A program made the translations under genes and the position numbers. Positions 32,721 to 41,318 of a DNA stretch of 64,000 nucleotides are shown here, piece by piece. The stretch covers positions 126,501-190,500 of the forward strand of contig NZ_CP109067.1 in NCBI RefSeq assembly GCF_035917335.1, in the 5' to 3' direction. Origin of the DNA: Micromonospora sp. NBC_01813 (GTDB taxonomy: Bacteria; Actinomycetota; Actinomycetes; Mycobacteriales; Micromonosporaceae). Below the pieces are notes generated by a model, which searched no databases, was not told the origin of the DNA, and saw only the letters and a program-made list of their open reading frames with translations. Numbering within the stretch: the stretch's first letter is position 1; each line of letters begins with the position of its first letter.

Positions 32721-34844
32721 ATGACTTCGACACTGTCTGCGCCCGGCCCGGCGGCACCGGACCCGGCCACCCGGCCACCGGCGTTGGATCCCGACCCGCC
32801 GGCCCCGACCGCCCGCGCTCCACTGCGGGTACGCCTGGTGCGCGGCCGGAGCCAGGACCCGGCCTGGGTCCGCCCCGCCCTGCTCGTCCTGCTCGCCGGC
32901 ACCGCAGGGCTGTACCTGTGGGGGCTCGGCGCGTCCGGCTGGGCCAACGCCTACTATTCGGCGGCCGCCCAGGCCGGCTCGCAGAACTGGACAGCGTTCT
33001 TCTTCGGCTCCTCGGACGCCGGCAACTCGATCACCGTCGACAAACCACCGGCGTCACTGTGGCTGATGGCGCTCTCGGTCCGGATCTTCGGACTGAACTC
33101 GTGGAGCATCCTGGTGCCGCAGGCGCTGGCCGGCGTCGCATCGGTCGGGGTGCTGTACACCACCGTCCGCCGCTGGTACGGGCCGGCCGCCGGACTGATC
33201 GCCGGGCTGGCCCTGGCCGGTACTCCCGTCGCGGTCCTGATGTTCCGGTTCAACAACCCCGATGCGCTGCTGGTGCTGCTGCTGGTGGCCGCCGCGTACG
33301 CCACCGTGCGGGCGGTGGAGACCGCGAGCACCCGATGGCTGCTGCTGGCTGGCACCGCGATCGGATTCGCCTTCCTGACCAAGATGTTGCAGGCGTTGCT
33401 CATCGTGCCGGTCCTGGCCCTGGTGTACCTGATCGCGGCACCGACGTCGCTGCGGCGGCGGCTGGTCCAACTGGTCCTCGGTGGGCTGGCCATCGTGGGT
33501 GCCGCCGGCTGGTGGATAGCGATCGTCGAACTCGTTCCGGCGAGCTACCGCCCGTATGTCGGCGGCTCGCAGAGCAACAGCATTCTCGAACTGACGCTCG
33601 GCTACAACGGACTCGGTCGGATCACCGGTGAGCAGGTCGGCTCGGTCGGCGGGGGGATGGGCGGCGGCTGGGGGCAGACCGGACTGACCCGGCTGTTCGA
33701 CGCGGAGAACGGTGGCCAGATCGCCTGGCTGCTGCCGGCCGCGCTGGTCCTGCTGATCGCCGGCCTGGCGAGCACCGCCCGGGCACCTCGCACCGACCGT
33801 GCCCGCGCCGGGCTGCTCCTCTGGGGAGGATGGCTGCTGGTCACCGCCGTGGTGTTCAGCTTCATGGCCGGGATCTACCACGCCTACTACACGGTGGCAC
33901 TCGCTCCGGCGGTCGGTGCGCTGATCGGCATTGGTGGCTGCCTGCTGTGGGACCGTCGGCGCAGGTTCTGGGCCGTGGCGGTGCTCGCCGCGACCGTGGC
34001 GCTCAGCACCGCCTGGGCCTGGGTGCTGCTCGGCCGCAGCCCCGACTGGCATCCCTGGCTGCGGATCATGGTGGCCGTCGTCGGCACCGCCGCCACGGTG
34101 GCGCTGCTGTTCGCCGGCCGGATGCGGACCCGCTTCGCGCTGCTGGCCGCCGGCGCGGCCCTGGTCGCCGTACTGGCCGGCCCGACCGGATACGCGCTGG
34201 CCACCGCCGCGACCACGCACACCGGCTCGATCCCGACCGCCGGCCCGGCCGTGTCCGGTCGGTTCGGGGGTCCGGGCGGTGCCGGGGGTCCCGGTGGTCG
34301 TGACGGGATGGGCGGTCCCGGTGCGATGGGCGGTCCCGGCGGGGACGGTGGTCCTACCGGTCCAGGTGGGGACGGTGGTGCCGGCCAACCCGACGGTACG
34401 GACGGACCGGCGGGCGCCGGCAACCCGGGTGGTACGGCTGGACCCGGTGGCGGCGGTACCGGCAACCGGGGCGGCGGTGGAATGGGCGGACTGCTCGACG
34501 CCAGCACGGCCAACGAGGAACTGGTCACGGCGCTGCAGGCTGATTCCGACGCGTACACCTGGGTGGCTGCGGCCGTCGGCGCCAACAACGCCGCCGGATA
34601 CCAGCTCGCCAGCGAGGAACCGGTGATGGCACTCGGTGGATTCAACGGCAGCGACCCGTCGCCCACCCTGACACAGTTCCAGCGGTACGTAGCGGACGGC
34701 GAGATCCACTACTTCATTGCGGGCTCGCTGGCCCGCAGCGACTCGGGTAGCGACGACGCCCAACAGATCGCCGAGTGGGTGACGGCGAGCTTCACCGCCA
34801 CCGACATCGGCGGAGTCACCGTCTACGACCTGACCGGCAGCTGA
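32721..34844 (+). CDS. Glycosyltransferase family 39 (ArnT/PMT-like) membrane protein
   Basis: 707-aa polyprenyl-phosphate-sugar-dependent transferase with about 11-12 membrane helices. The first extracytoplasmic loop has NAYYSAAAQAGSQNWTAFFF and SITVDKPPASLWLMALSVRI, the typical GT39/PMT_2 motif with catalytic-region Asp. Residues 280-320 hold RPYVGGSQSNSILELTLGYN and GLGRITGEQVGSVGGGMGGG, also typical of this actinobacterial subfamily. Residues 510-590 are a low-complexity Gly/Pro linker, followed by a 110-residue extracytoplasmic C-terminal domain (TWVAAAVGANNAAGYQLASE and GDPSPTLTQF-like sequence). Probably sugar transfer to a cell-envelope acceptor, paired with the GT2-GtrA gene downstream. 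Confidence 0.9.
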   Translation: MTSTLSAPGPAAPDPATRPPALDPDPPAPTARAPLRVRLVRGRSQDPAWVRPALLVLLAGTAGLYLWGLGASGWANAYYSAAAQAGSQNWTAFFFGSSDAGNSITVDKPPASLWLMALSVRIFGLNSWSILVPQALAGVASVGVLYTTVRRWYGPAAGLIAGLALAGTPVAVLMFRFNNPDALLVLLLVAAAYATVRAVETASTRWLLLAGTAIGFAFLTKMLQALLIVPVLALVYLIAAPTSLRRRLVQLVLGGLAIVGAAGWWIAIVELVPASYRPYVGGSQSNSILELTLGYNGLGRITGEQVGSVGGGMGGGWGQTGLTRLFDAENGGQIAWLLPAALVLLIAGLASTARAPRTDRARAGLLLWGGWLLVTAVVFSFMAGIYHAYYTVALAPAVGALIGIGGCLLWDRRRRFWAVAVLAATVALSTAWAWVLLGRSPDWHPWLRIMVAVVGTAATVALLFAGRMRTRFALLAAGAALVAVLAGPTGYALATAATTHTGSIPTAGPAVSGRFGGPGGAGGPGGRDGMGGPGAMGGPGGDGGPTGPGGDGGAGQPDGTDGPAGAGNPGGTAGPGGGGTGNRGGGGMGGLLDASTANEELVTALQADSDAYTWVAAAVGANNAAGYQLASEEPVMALGGFNGSDPSPTLTQFQRYVADGEIHYFIAGSLARSDSGSDDAQQIAEWVTASFTATDIGGVTVYDLTGS

Positions 34845-34862
34845 TCGATCGTCCATCCTCAT

Positions 34863-34902
34863 CGGCCGGCGGCCACGGTGCACGTACCGTGGCCGCCGGC
34901 CG
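34863..34902 (+). terminator. Hairpin after GT39 gene
   Basis: A 17-bp perfect stem (34863-34879 with 34886-34902) and a 6-nt loop, 19 bp after the GT39 stop and 101 bp before the next start on the same strand. It probably terminates or attenuates transcription, so the GT2-GtrA gene likely has its own promoter. Confidence 0.75.
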
Positions 34903-35003
34903 GTCGCCGTCGCGGGTGTCGTTCACGTGCCCGACGACGTTTTCACAGTGCCGCCACAGTCGGACCTGAACGCCTGCCCAGGCAACGCCGGCACCGTCGG
35001 GTC

Positions 35004-36326
35004 ATGTCCACGACGATGCTTCCCACCACCGGCGAGGCAGTGCCCGCCGAGCAGTCGCGTCCGTACCGCGACGGTCACGTCCACGGCCCGGCACCGGTAC
35101 TCGATGTGGTGATCCCGGTCCACAACGAGGAGCAGGATCTGGAGCTGTGCGTCCGGCGACTGCACACGCACCTCGTCACGACCTTTCCGTACCCGTTCCG
35201 GATCACCATCGCCGACAACGCCAGCACCGACCGTACGCCGCAGGTTGCCGCGGCGTTGGTCGACGAACTGCCCCAGGTTGCCGCGGTGTATCTCACCGAG
35301 AAGGGCCGGGGTCGGGCGCTGGCGGCCGCGTGGTCGGCCTCGTCGGCCCCGGTGCTGGCCTACATGGACGTCGACCTGTCCACCGATCTCGCCGCGCTGC
35401 TGCCACTGGTCGCGCCGCTGATCTCCGGCCATTCCGACCTTGCCATCGGCAGCCGGCTCGCCCGCAACTCGCGGGTGGTACGCGGTGCCAAGCGCGAGTT
35501 CATCTCACGTGGCTACAACCTGCTGCTGCGCGGCGCCCTGTCCGCCCGGTTCTCCGACGCGCAGTGCGGGTTCAAGGCGATCCGCAAGGATGTCGCGGAC
35601 CGGCTGCTGCCGCTGGTACGCGACACCGGCTGGTTCTTCGATACCGAGGTACTGGTGCTCGCCGAACGCGCCGGGCTGCGAATCCACGAGGTGCCGGTCG
35701 ACTGGGTCGACGATCCGGACAGCAGCGTCGACATCGTCGCGACGGTCGTCGCCGACCTCAACGGCATGTTCCGGGTCGGTCGTGCGTTGGCGACCGGAGC
35801 GTTGCCGCTGGCCGAGATCCGTCGCGGACTCGGCCGTGATCCGATCGACGCCACCGCCACCGCCACCGGCAGTGGCACCGGCACCGGCGGTCCGGCCGGG
35901 GTGCCGGCCGGGCTCACCGGCCAACTCGTCAGGTTCGCCGGTGTCGGGCTGGTGAGCACCCTCGCGTACCTTGCGATCTTCGCGGTGTTGCGGGCCGGCG
36001 TCGGGGCCCAGCCGGCGAACCTGCTGGCCCTGCTGATCACCGCGGTCGGCAACACGGCCGTCAACCGTCGGTTCACCTTCGGCGTCGGTGGGCTCGATGG
36101 GATCGGTCGCCACCACCTGCAGGGTCTGCTGGTGTTCGCCCTCGGGCTCGCGGTGACCAGCGGGTCACTGGCCCTGCTCACCAGCGTCGCACCGTCCGCC
36201 GGCCGGGCCGTCGAGCTGGTGGTGCTGGTGGCGGCGAACCTTGCCGCCACCGTGTCGCGCTTCCTGCTGCTGCGCGGCTGGGTGTTCCGCCGGCGTCAGC
36301 GCACCTCGATTTCCAGCAGGGAGTAG
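35004..36326 (+). CDS. GT2 glycosyltransferase fused to GtrA-like membrane domain
   Basis: 440 aa. Residues 30-260 are a GT2 (DPM1/DPG synthase type) domain: LDVVIPVHNEEQDLELCVRR, ITIADNASTDRTPQVAAALV, YMDVDLSTDLAALLPL (the DxD) and SRLARNSRVVRGAKREFISR, FFDTEVLVLAERAGLRIHEV. After a Gly/Thr-rich linker, residues 310-435 form a four-helix GtrA-like domain (LVRFAGVGLVSTLAYLAIFA, NTAVNRRFTFGVGG). This would make a polyprenyl-phosphate sugar and help move it across the membrane, a donor for the GT39 protein upstream. ATG 35004 was chosen because similarity begins just after it. The 3' end overlaps the convergent gene by 31 bp. Confidence 0.92.
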   Translation: MSTTMLPTTGEAVPAEQSRPYRDGHVHGPAPVLDVVIPVHNEEQDLELCVRRLHTHLVTTFPYPFRITIADNASTDRTPQVAAALVDELPQVAAVYLTEKGRGRALAAAWSASSAPVLAYMDVDLSTDLAALLPLVAPLISGHSDLAIGSRLARNSRVVRGAKREFISRGYNLLLRGALSARFSDAQCGFKAIRKDVADRLLPLVRDTGWFFDTEVLVLAERAGLRIHEVPVDWVDDPDSSVDIVATVVADLNGMFRVGRALATGALPLAEIRRGLGRDPIDATATATGSGTGTGGPAGVPAGLTGQLVRFAGVGLVSTLAYLAIFAVLRAGVGAQPANLLALLITAVGNTAVNRRFTFGVGGLDGIGRHHLQGLLVFALGLAVTSGSLALLTSVAPSAGRAVELVVLVAANLAATVSRFLLLRGWVFRRRQRTSISSRE

Positions 36327-37243
36327 CCGTACTGGTTGTGCCGCTCCGTGCCGTACATCCGTAGGTAGCGGGCGTCGGTGCCGCGTACGTCCAGCCGCAC
36401 GGTTCCGCCGGTCCCGGTCGTCGTCGCGTACCCGGTGGCCCAGCTTCGCCCGTCGGCCGACGTCTGCACCCGGTACGCGGTGGCGTACGAGTGTTCCCAG
36501 ACCAAGGTGACGCTGCTGATCCGCCAGAGGGCGCCAAGATCCACCTGAATCCACTGCGGGTCGCTGAAGCCGCTGCTCCAACGGGTGCCGAGGTCACCGT
36601 CGACGGCCTCGACCGGGGAGAAGTGCGGTGCCTCCATGCTGGACGCGGCGACCGGGCGGCGCAGGGCCAGGTTACGGCCGTTCGGGTTGGGCCGCCCGAC
36701 GATCACCGGTGCGGCCGGCGCGGACGGCGACGGCGCGGCCGTCGGGGTGGCCGTCGGGGTGGCCGGCTGACTCGGTTGCGCCGAGGCCGTCGCCTCGGGG
36801 GACGGCGTGGCCGCAGCCGACGGGGTCACCGACCCGGCGGCGGTGGGCAGTGCGCCGCCCACCGCCGCCGGCCCGTACGCGTCGACTGCCGGCGTCACCG
36901 GGGGTGGTTGGGCGGCCGGTTCGTCCGGCGAAAGCCAGAACAACACGGCCGACGCGGCCACGCCGATCAGCACCCCGCTGGACAACAGCAGGAGCCCACG
37001 CCGCCGGCCCGGCCCGCGCTTGTCCGGGTCCGGGTCCGAGTCCGGGGCCGCCGGAACGTCGGCCGATGCCGGCACAGCCGCCGGTGCTGGTGCCGGTGGT
37101 GCCAGCACCAGCGGTGCCGGCCGGACCGTCCGGTTCGACGCGGCGGCGGGGAACAACGTCCGCAGCGCGTGCGCCCGGTCGTTGGCATACCCGGTGCCGT
37201 GGCTGTCGTCCGGCCCGGCCTGGGCGGCTTCGTCGCTGGACAT
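36296..37243 (-). CDS. Membrane-anchored discoidin (F5/8 type C, CBM32-like) protein
   Basis: 315 aa. The ATG at 37243 has GGGAG 8 nt upstream. An acidic/Ala-rich cytoplasmic region of about 85 residues is followed by GRRRGLLLLSSGVLIGVAAS (membrane anchor), a long Pro/Ala/Thr/Ser linker, and a C-terminal 140-residue F5/8 type C domain (NLALRRPVAASSMEAPHFSP, WIQVDLGALWRISSVTLVWE, YLRMYGTERHNQYGYSLLEI). Such domains bind carbohydrates or phospholipids outside the cell. Its last ten codons overlap the end of the convergent GT2-GtrA gene, so neither terminus can change freely. Confidence 0.88.
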   Translation of the reverse strand: MSSDEAAQAGPDDSHGTGYANDRAHALRTLFPAAASNRTVRPAPLVLAPPAPAPAAVPASADVPAAPDSDPDPDKRGPGRRRGLLLLSSGVLIGVAASAVLFWLSPDEPAAQPPPVTPAVDAYGPAAVGGALPTAAGSVTPSAAATPSPEATASAQPSQPATPTATPTAAPSPSAPAAPVIVGRPNPNGRNLALRRPVAASSMEAPHFSPVEAVDGDLGTRWSSGFSDPQWIQVDLGALWRISSVTLVWEHSYATAYRVQTSADGRSWATGYATTTGTGGTVRLDVRGTDARYLRMYGTERHNQYGYSLLEIEVR

Positions 37244-37407
37244 TCGAACTCCCGTGGACGCCGATGTCGGATGGTCTACCGGTCGAGGGCCCACATCGGA
37301 TGGACAACCGGGAAAGATAGCAACGGAACCACGCATCGTCACAACCGCAGGTAGGGATCAGCCCAGTCGGGCACGCCGGGAGCACGGCCGGCAGCGCCCG
37401 TACCGGC

Positions 37408-37509
37408 TCAGCGGACCAGCGCATCGGGCTCGATGTGACCCGCCTCGGCGTTGGCGGCGGTCAGGAACCGGCTGTCGTACGGCTGGGTGCTGAACACGGC
37501 GACCCGCAT
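37408..37509 (-). pseudogene. N-terminal stub of D-lactate dehydrogenase (2-hydroxyacid dehydrogenase)
   Basis: 33 codons from ATG 37509, with a strong GGAGGTGGG site upstream. The sequence MRVAVFSTQPYDSRFLTAAN followed by AEAGH matches the N-terminus of bacterial D-lactate dehydrogenases (LdhA type, about 330 aa). It then reads IEPDALVR and stops. The Rossmann and catalytic regions are absent downstream (37243-37407). The simplest reading is internal deletion or truncation that left the promoter, ribosome site and first 25 codons. Confidence 0.7.
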
Positions 37510-37655
37510 CGATCCCACCTCCGTGCTCGACGGTATCGGTGCGCGCCGGGTCGATGCGGCCAGGGTCGACGCGCCACGGTCGGCACCTGCGACGGCGGGA
37601 TCCGAAGATCGTGGTCAGGGTACGGTGAGCGAGGTCGGGGAGAGGGGTACGGCTG

Positions 37656-38945
37656 ATGGCCGACGCGGTCACCAATGAGGAAGCGGACGTGGCCGTACCG
37701 GTCACCAACTGGGCGGGAAACGTCACGTTCGCCGCCCGGCACATCCACCGGCCCGCCAGTGTCGACGAACTGCGCCGGATCGTCGGCGCCGCGACCCGGA
37801 TCCGCGCACTGGGCACCGGACACTCGTTCAACCGGCTCGCCGACACCGACGCCGAGCTGGTCTCGCTCGCCGGGCTGCCCACCGAGGTCGTCGTCGACCC
37901 GGTGGCGTCGACGGTGACCGCCGGCGGCGGGATCCGCTACGGCGAACTCGCCGAGCATCTGCACACCCGTGGGTACGCGCTGCACAACCTGGCGTCACTG
38001 CCGCACATCTCGGTCGCCGGGGCCTGCGCCACCGCCACCCACGGCTCCGGTCAGGGCAACGGCAACCTCGCTACGGCGGTGCGCGGGATCGAGCTGGTGA
38101 CCGCTGCGGGTGACCTCGTCGCGCTGGACCGCTCCGACCCCGACTTCGCCGGCGTGGTGGTCGGCCTCGGCGGGCTCGGCGTCGTCACCAGCGTCACCCT
38201 GGCGATCGAGCCGACGTTCGAGATCGCGCAGTACGTCTACCAGGGGCTGTCGCGCGACGCGCTGGCCGACAACTGGGCGCGGATCGCGGCCAGCGGGTAC
38301 AGCGTCAGCCTGTTCACCGGCTGGAGCAGTACCGACATCGACCAGGTGTGGGTGAAACGACGGATCGACCGGGATCATCCGCCGGTGGACGCCGACGGGT
38401 GGGGGCTGACCGCCGCGGACGGGCCCCGTCATCCGGTGCCGGGCATGCCGGTGGATAACTGCACCAGCCAGCTGGGGGTGGCCGGGCCGTGGCACACCCG
38501 CCTGCCGCATTTCCGGCTCGACTTCACCCCGAGCAGCGGTGCCGAGCTGCAGTCGGAGTATCTGGTGCCGGTCGCCGACGCGGTCGCCGCACTCGACGCG
38601 GTCGCCGCGATCCGGGACCAGATCGCGCCGGTGCTGCAGATCTGCGAGATCCGGACGATCGCCGCCGATGAGCTGTGGCTGAGCATGAACCACCGGCGGG
38701 ACGGCGTCGCGATCCACTTCACCTGGATCGCCGACACGGCGGCGGTCGCCCCCGTCATCGCGGCCGTGGAGCAGGCGTTGGCACCGTTCGCGCCCCGGCC
38801 ACACTGGGGCAAACTGTTCGGCATCGCTCCGGACGAGTTGGCCGGTCGGTACGAGCGGTGGAACGACTTCGCGCAGTTGCTGGCCCGCCACGACCCGGCC
38901 GGAGTGTTCCGCAACGACTTCCTGGACCGCTACTTCCCGCGCTGA
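37656..38945 (+). CDS. Alditol oxidase (FAD-dependent, AldO/xylitol oxidase type)
   Basis: 429-aa flavoprotein of the vanillyl-alcohol-oxidase family that oxidises polyols such as xylitol or sorbitol at C1, giving H2O2. The FAD domain opens with VTNWAGNVTFAARHIHRPAS and IRALGTGHSFNRLADTDAEL, where His56 corresponds to the covalent flavin site of AldO. ISVAGACATATHGSGQGNGN and VVVGLGGLGVVTSVTLAIEP complete the domain. The C-terminal substrate domain has HWGKLFGIAPDELAGRYERW and ends RNDFLDRYFPR. ATG with GAGAGGGG upstream. The 3' end overlaps the convergent gene by 16 bp. Confidence 0.92.
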   Translation: MADAVTNEEADVAVPVTNWAGNVTFAARHIHRPASVDELRRIVGAATRIRALGTGHSFNRLADTDAELVSLAGLPTEVVVDPVASTVTAGGGIRYGELAEHLHTRGYALHNLASLPHISVAGACATATHGSGQGNGNLATAVRGIELVTAAGDLVALDRSDPDFAGVVVGLGGLGVVTSVTLAIEPTFEIAQYVYQGLSRDALADNWARIAASGYSVSLFTGWSSTDIDQVWVKRRIDRDHPPVDADGWGLTAADGPRHPVPGMPVDNCTSQLGVAGPWHTRLPHFRLDFTPSSGAELQSEYLVPVADAVAALDAVAAIRDQIAPVLQICEIRTIAADELWLSMNHRRDGVAIHFTWIADTAAVAPVIAAVEQALAPFAPRPHWGKLFGIAPDELAGRYERWNDFAQLLARHDPAGVFRNDFLDRYFPR

Positions 38946-39799
38946 CCGGGCAGCACGCCGGCCGCCAGCCGGTGGACCGCGCCGGTGACGGTCGGGTAGC
39001 CGGTGACCGGCGGTCGCCACCTGCGCAGCCGCCACGCCTCGCCGTCGGCGGCAATCGCCTCGGCCCGCAAGCTCCGGGCCGCCGCCCGAGCTGCCTCCAC
39101 CGCAGCCCAAGCGCCCCGTTCCCGTTCGCCGGCGGCAAGGTAGTCGCGGTACCGGCCGTCGCGGATCACCGTCTGCAGTGTCAACTCCTGCTCCACCGGA
39201 TGCCGACGCGGATCCCAACCGTTGCGGTTGGCCAGCGCATCGGTCAGTTGCCGTACGGTCAGCTCCCGCCGCCAGTAGGCGCTCATCGCCGCGCGGTGCA
39301 GGTAGCGTTCCCGGTCGGCGTACTCGGCCGGTGTCCTGGCGGTGTCCGGAGTCGGCAGCGTCGCCGTCGAGCCCAGCCGCCGCACCGCCTGGTCGGCGTC
39401 GTCGAACTCCTGCCAGGCGACATCGACCTCAGCCTGGACCGCCAGCCATTCGGTGTGCTGGCGGCGTACCGTCTGCTCCGCACGTGCCGCGGCGACGGCG
39501 ACCTCACCGGCGTATCGGTGAGCGTCGCGGGCCTGTTCCACACGGTGCCCCCGCCGCCGGATCCGGCGGCCGAGCCACCGGGGCACCTCGGCCAGGCCGA
39601 CCGCCAGCCGGGTGACCCATGCCGGCAGCCGGCCGGGTGCCGGTGTCGGTGTCGGGATGGTGCCGGTGCTTGCGGAGGCATGCTGGGTGCGAAGCATGAG
39701 CAGGGTGAGCGCGAATCCGGCCGAAAGCAGCATTCCGGTCCAGATCGCGGTGGCCAGGGGGACGTCGATCATCAAGTTGTAGAGCACCATTTCGGTCAT
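38930..39799 (-). CDS. Hypothetical membrane protein with coiled-coil-rich soluble domain
   Basis: 289 aa. ATG 39799 has GAGG 6 nt upstream; a TTG at 39817 is less likely. One transmembrane segment (LATAIWTGMLLSAGFALTLL) lies near residues 15-35. A Pro/Thr-rich stretch and a basic patch (RRIRRRGHRVEQARDAHRYA) follow, then about 170 residues of Ala/Arg/Glu-rich helical sequence likely to form coiled coils (AEQTVRRQHTEWLAVQAEVD). I recognise no family. The C-terminus overlaps the alditol oxidase 3' end. Confidence 0.7.
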   Translation of the reverse strand: MTEMVLYNLMIDVPLATAIWTGMLLSAGFALTLLMLRTQHASASTGTIPTPTPAPGRLPAWVTRLAVGLAEVPRWLGRRIRRRGHRVEQARDAHRYAGEVAVAAARAEQTVRRQHTEWLAVQAEVDVAWQEFDDADQAVRRLGSTATLPTPDTARTPAEYADRERYLHRAAMSAYWRRELTVRQLTDALANRNGWDPRRHPVEQELTLQTVIRDGRYRDYLAAGERERGAWAAVEAARAAARSLRAEAIAADGEAWRLRRWRPPVTGYPTVTGAVHRLAAGVLPGQRGK

Positions 39800-39973
39800 C
39801 GTTACCTCGTTGGTCAAAGCGGGCAGCGGGGTGGCGGGCAGCGGGGTGGCGGCGGCCGGGCGCAGTGCTTGCGGGGCACCGGGTGAGGCTGGCCAGGGTC
39901 GCGTCGGCGTGGTGTAGCCGGGGTGCCTCTGACGTCAGTCAGTCGGAGAAGCGGACGAGCACGCCCGAGCGGG

Positions 39974-40393
39974 TCAGCGGTGCGGCGGAGCGCGCGGCCC
40001 GGCGACCTGCGCGGCCGGATCTGACGCGAGGCCGGCATCGGCGGCACCGGCGGGCCCCTGGGCGGCGCTGTCCGGCGTGAACCCGGTCAGGCTCCGCGCG
40101 GCTCGCGTCGCGAAGTCGGTCGAGCCGAGTCCACGCGCATCCGTCGTATCCTGGCTCAGCGCCGTGCCGGGTCGGGCCGACCCGGTGAGGTCGGCCGGTG
40201 CCGTGTCCTGGACGGCCGCCGTCGGCGGCAGGGTCACCACATGCGCCGGTGAGGTCGCACCCCAGGACCGGTACGGCTGATCGGCGGATCCGGCCGACAA
40301 CGCCAGGACCGCGATGGCGAGGCAGGTCAGCATCCTGATGGACCGACGGGCCATCCACCACAGTGGTGAGAGGTGTCCCGAGCCGCCCGACAT
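39974..40393 (-). CDS. Hypothetical small exported protein
   Basis: 139 aa from ATG 40393. Residues 1-35 (SPLWWMARRSIRMLTCLAIA, then VLALSAGSADQPY) look like a signal peptide or single membrane anchor with a basic n-region. The rest is Ala/Thr/Asp-rich with no recognisable fold. There is no strong Shine-Dalgarno and codon bias is less marked than in neighbours, so coding status is moderately supported. It lies upstream of the 39799 membrane-protein gene on the same strand. Confidence 0.45.
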   Translation of the reverse strand: MSGGSGHLSPLWWMARRSIRMLTCLAIAVLALSAGSADQPYRSWGATSPAHVVTLPPTAAVQDTAPADLTGSARPGTALSQDTTDARGLGSTDFATRAARSLTGFTPDSAAQGPAGAADAGLASDPAAQVAGPRAPPHR

Positions 40394-40545
40394 GCTGACA
40401 AATGTAACGCGTCGCCCGCGGAGTCGGCATCGACCGTGACGCAACCGACGGGTCACCGGTCGGCATCGGGGTGGCACTGTCGGCACTGTCGGCGCGGGGC
40501 TGCGCCGGGGTGCGGCGAGCCGGGCGGCCGGGGGAGGATGGGCCG

Positions 40546-41301
40546 GTGACGGACGACAAGCAGGATCCAGGTGTGGCCCTGGTCACCGGGGCATCCCGTG
40601 GGCTGGGCAAGGTGATCGCCCAAGCCCTGGGTGCCGCCGGCTGGACGGTCGCGGTCAACTACCGCTCGGACGCCGCCGGCGCCTCGGCAGTGGTCGACAC
40701 CATCCGGTCCGCTGGCGGCACCGCCGCCGCGTTCGGTGCGGACGTCACCCAGGAGACCGCCGTCGCGGACCTGGTGGCTTCGGTGGCCGAGCGCCTCGGC
40801 CCGGTCCGGGCGTTGGTGGCCAACGCGACCGGCCCCCAACCGGAGCGGCGGATCGAGGAGCTGACCTGGCAGGACCACCTCGACCAGCTGACGTTCTTCG
40901 TGAAGAGCCCGACCCTGCTGGTGCAGGCGGTGTTACCGGGAATGCGTTCGGCCGGCGGCGGCCGGGTGATCCAGATCGGCACCGACATGTTCGACCGGGG
41001 GCTGCCGGGCTGGTCGGCGTACGCCGCGGCGAAGGGCGCCCAGATCGGCCTCACCCGGGTCTGGGCTCGGGAGCTGGGCCCGTCGAACATCACCGTCAAC
41101 CTGGTCGCACCGGGTTGGATTCCGGTCGAACGGCACGCCGGCAGCACCGAGGAGTCGCTGCGGTCGTACGCGGCCGAGGTGCCGCTGCGGCGTGTCGGCA
41201 CGCCGACGGACGTCGCGGCGACCGTGTGCTACCTGGCCTCGCCGGCCGCCGCGTACGTCACCGGGCAACGAATCACCGTCAACGGCGGGCATACCGCCTG
41301 A
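40546..41301 (+). CDS. SDR-family NAD(P)-dependent oxidoreductase
   Basis: 251-aa classical SDR. GTG 40546 has GGGGGAGG 8 nt upstream. The cofactor motif VALVTGASRGLGKVIAQALG starts at residue 10, VRALVANATGPQPE follows, and the active-site Tyr-Lys lies in WSAYAAAKGAQIGLTRVWAR. The usual catalytic Ser position reads IQIGTDMFDRGLPG, so Thr or Asp replaces the Ser-Ser. The C-terminal signature YVTGQRITVNGGHTA is typical. A 3-oxoacyl-ACP reductase-like or sugar-alcohol role is possible; the altered Ser makes activity less certain. Confidence 0.9.
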   Translation: MTDDKQDPGVALVTGASRGLGKVIAQALGAAGWTVAVNYRSDAAGASAVVDTIRSAGGTAAAFGADVTQETAVADLVASVAERLGPVRALVANATGPQPERRIEELTWQDHLDQLTFFVKSPTLLVQAVLPGMRSAGGGRVIQIGTDMFDRGLPGWSAYAAAKGAQIGLTRVWARELGPSNITVNLVAPGWIPVERHAGSTEESLRSYAAEVPLRRVGTPTDVAATVCYLASPAAAYVTGQRITVNGGHTA

Positions 41302-41318
41302 GGGTGGCCCCGCTGCGC

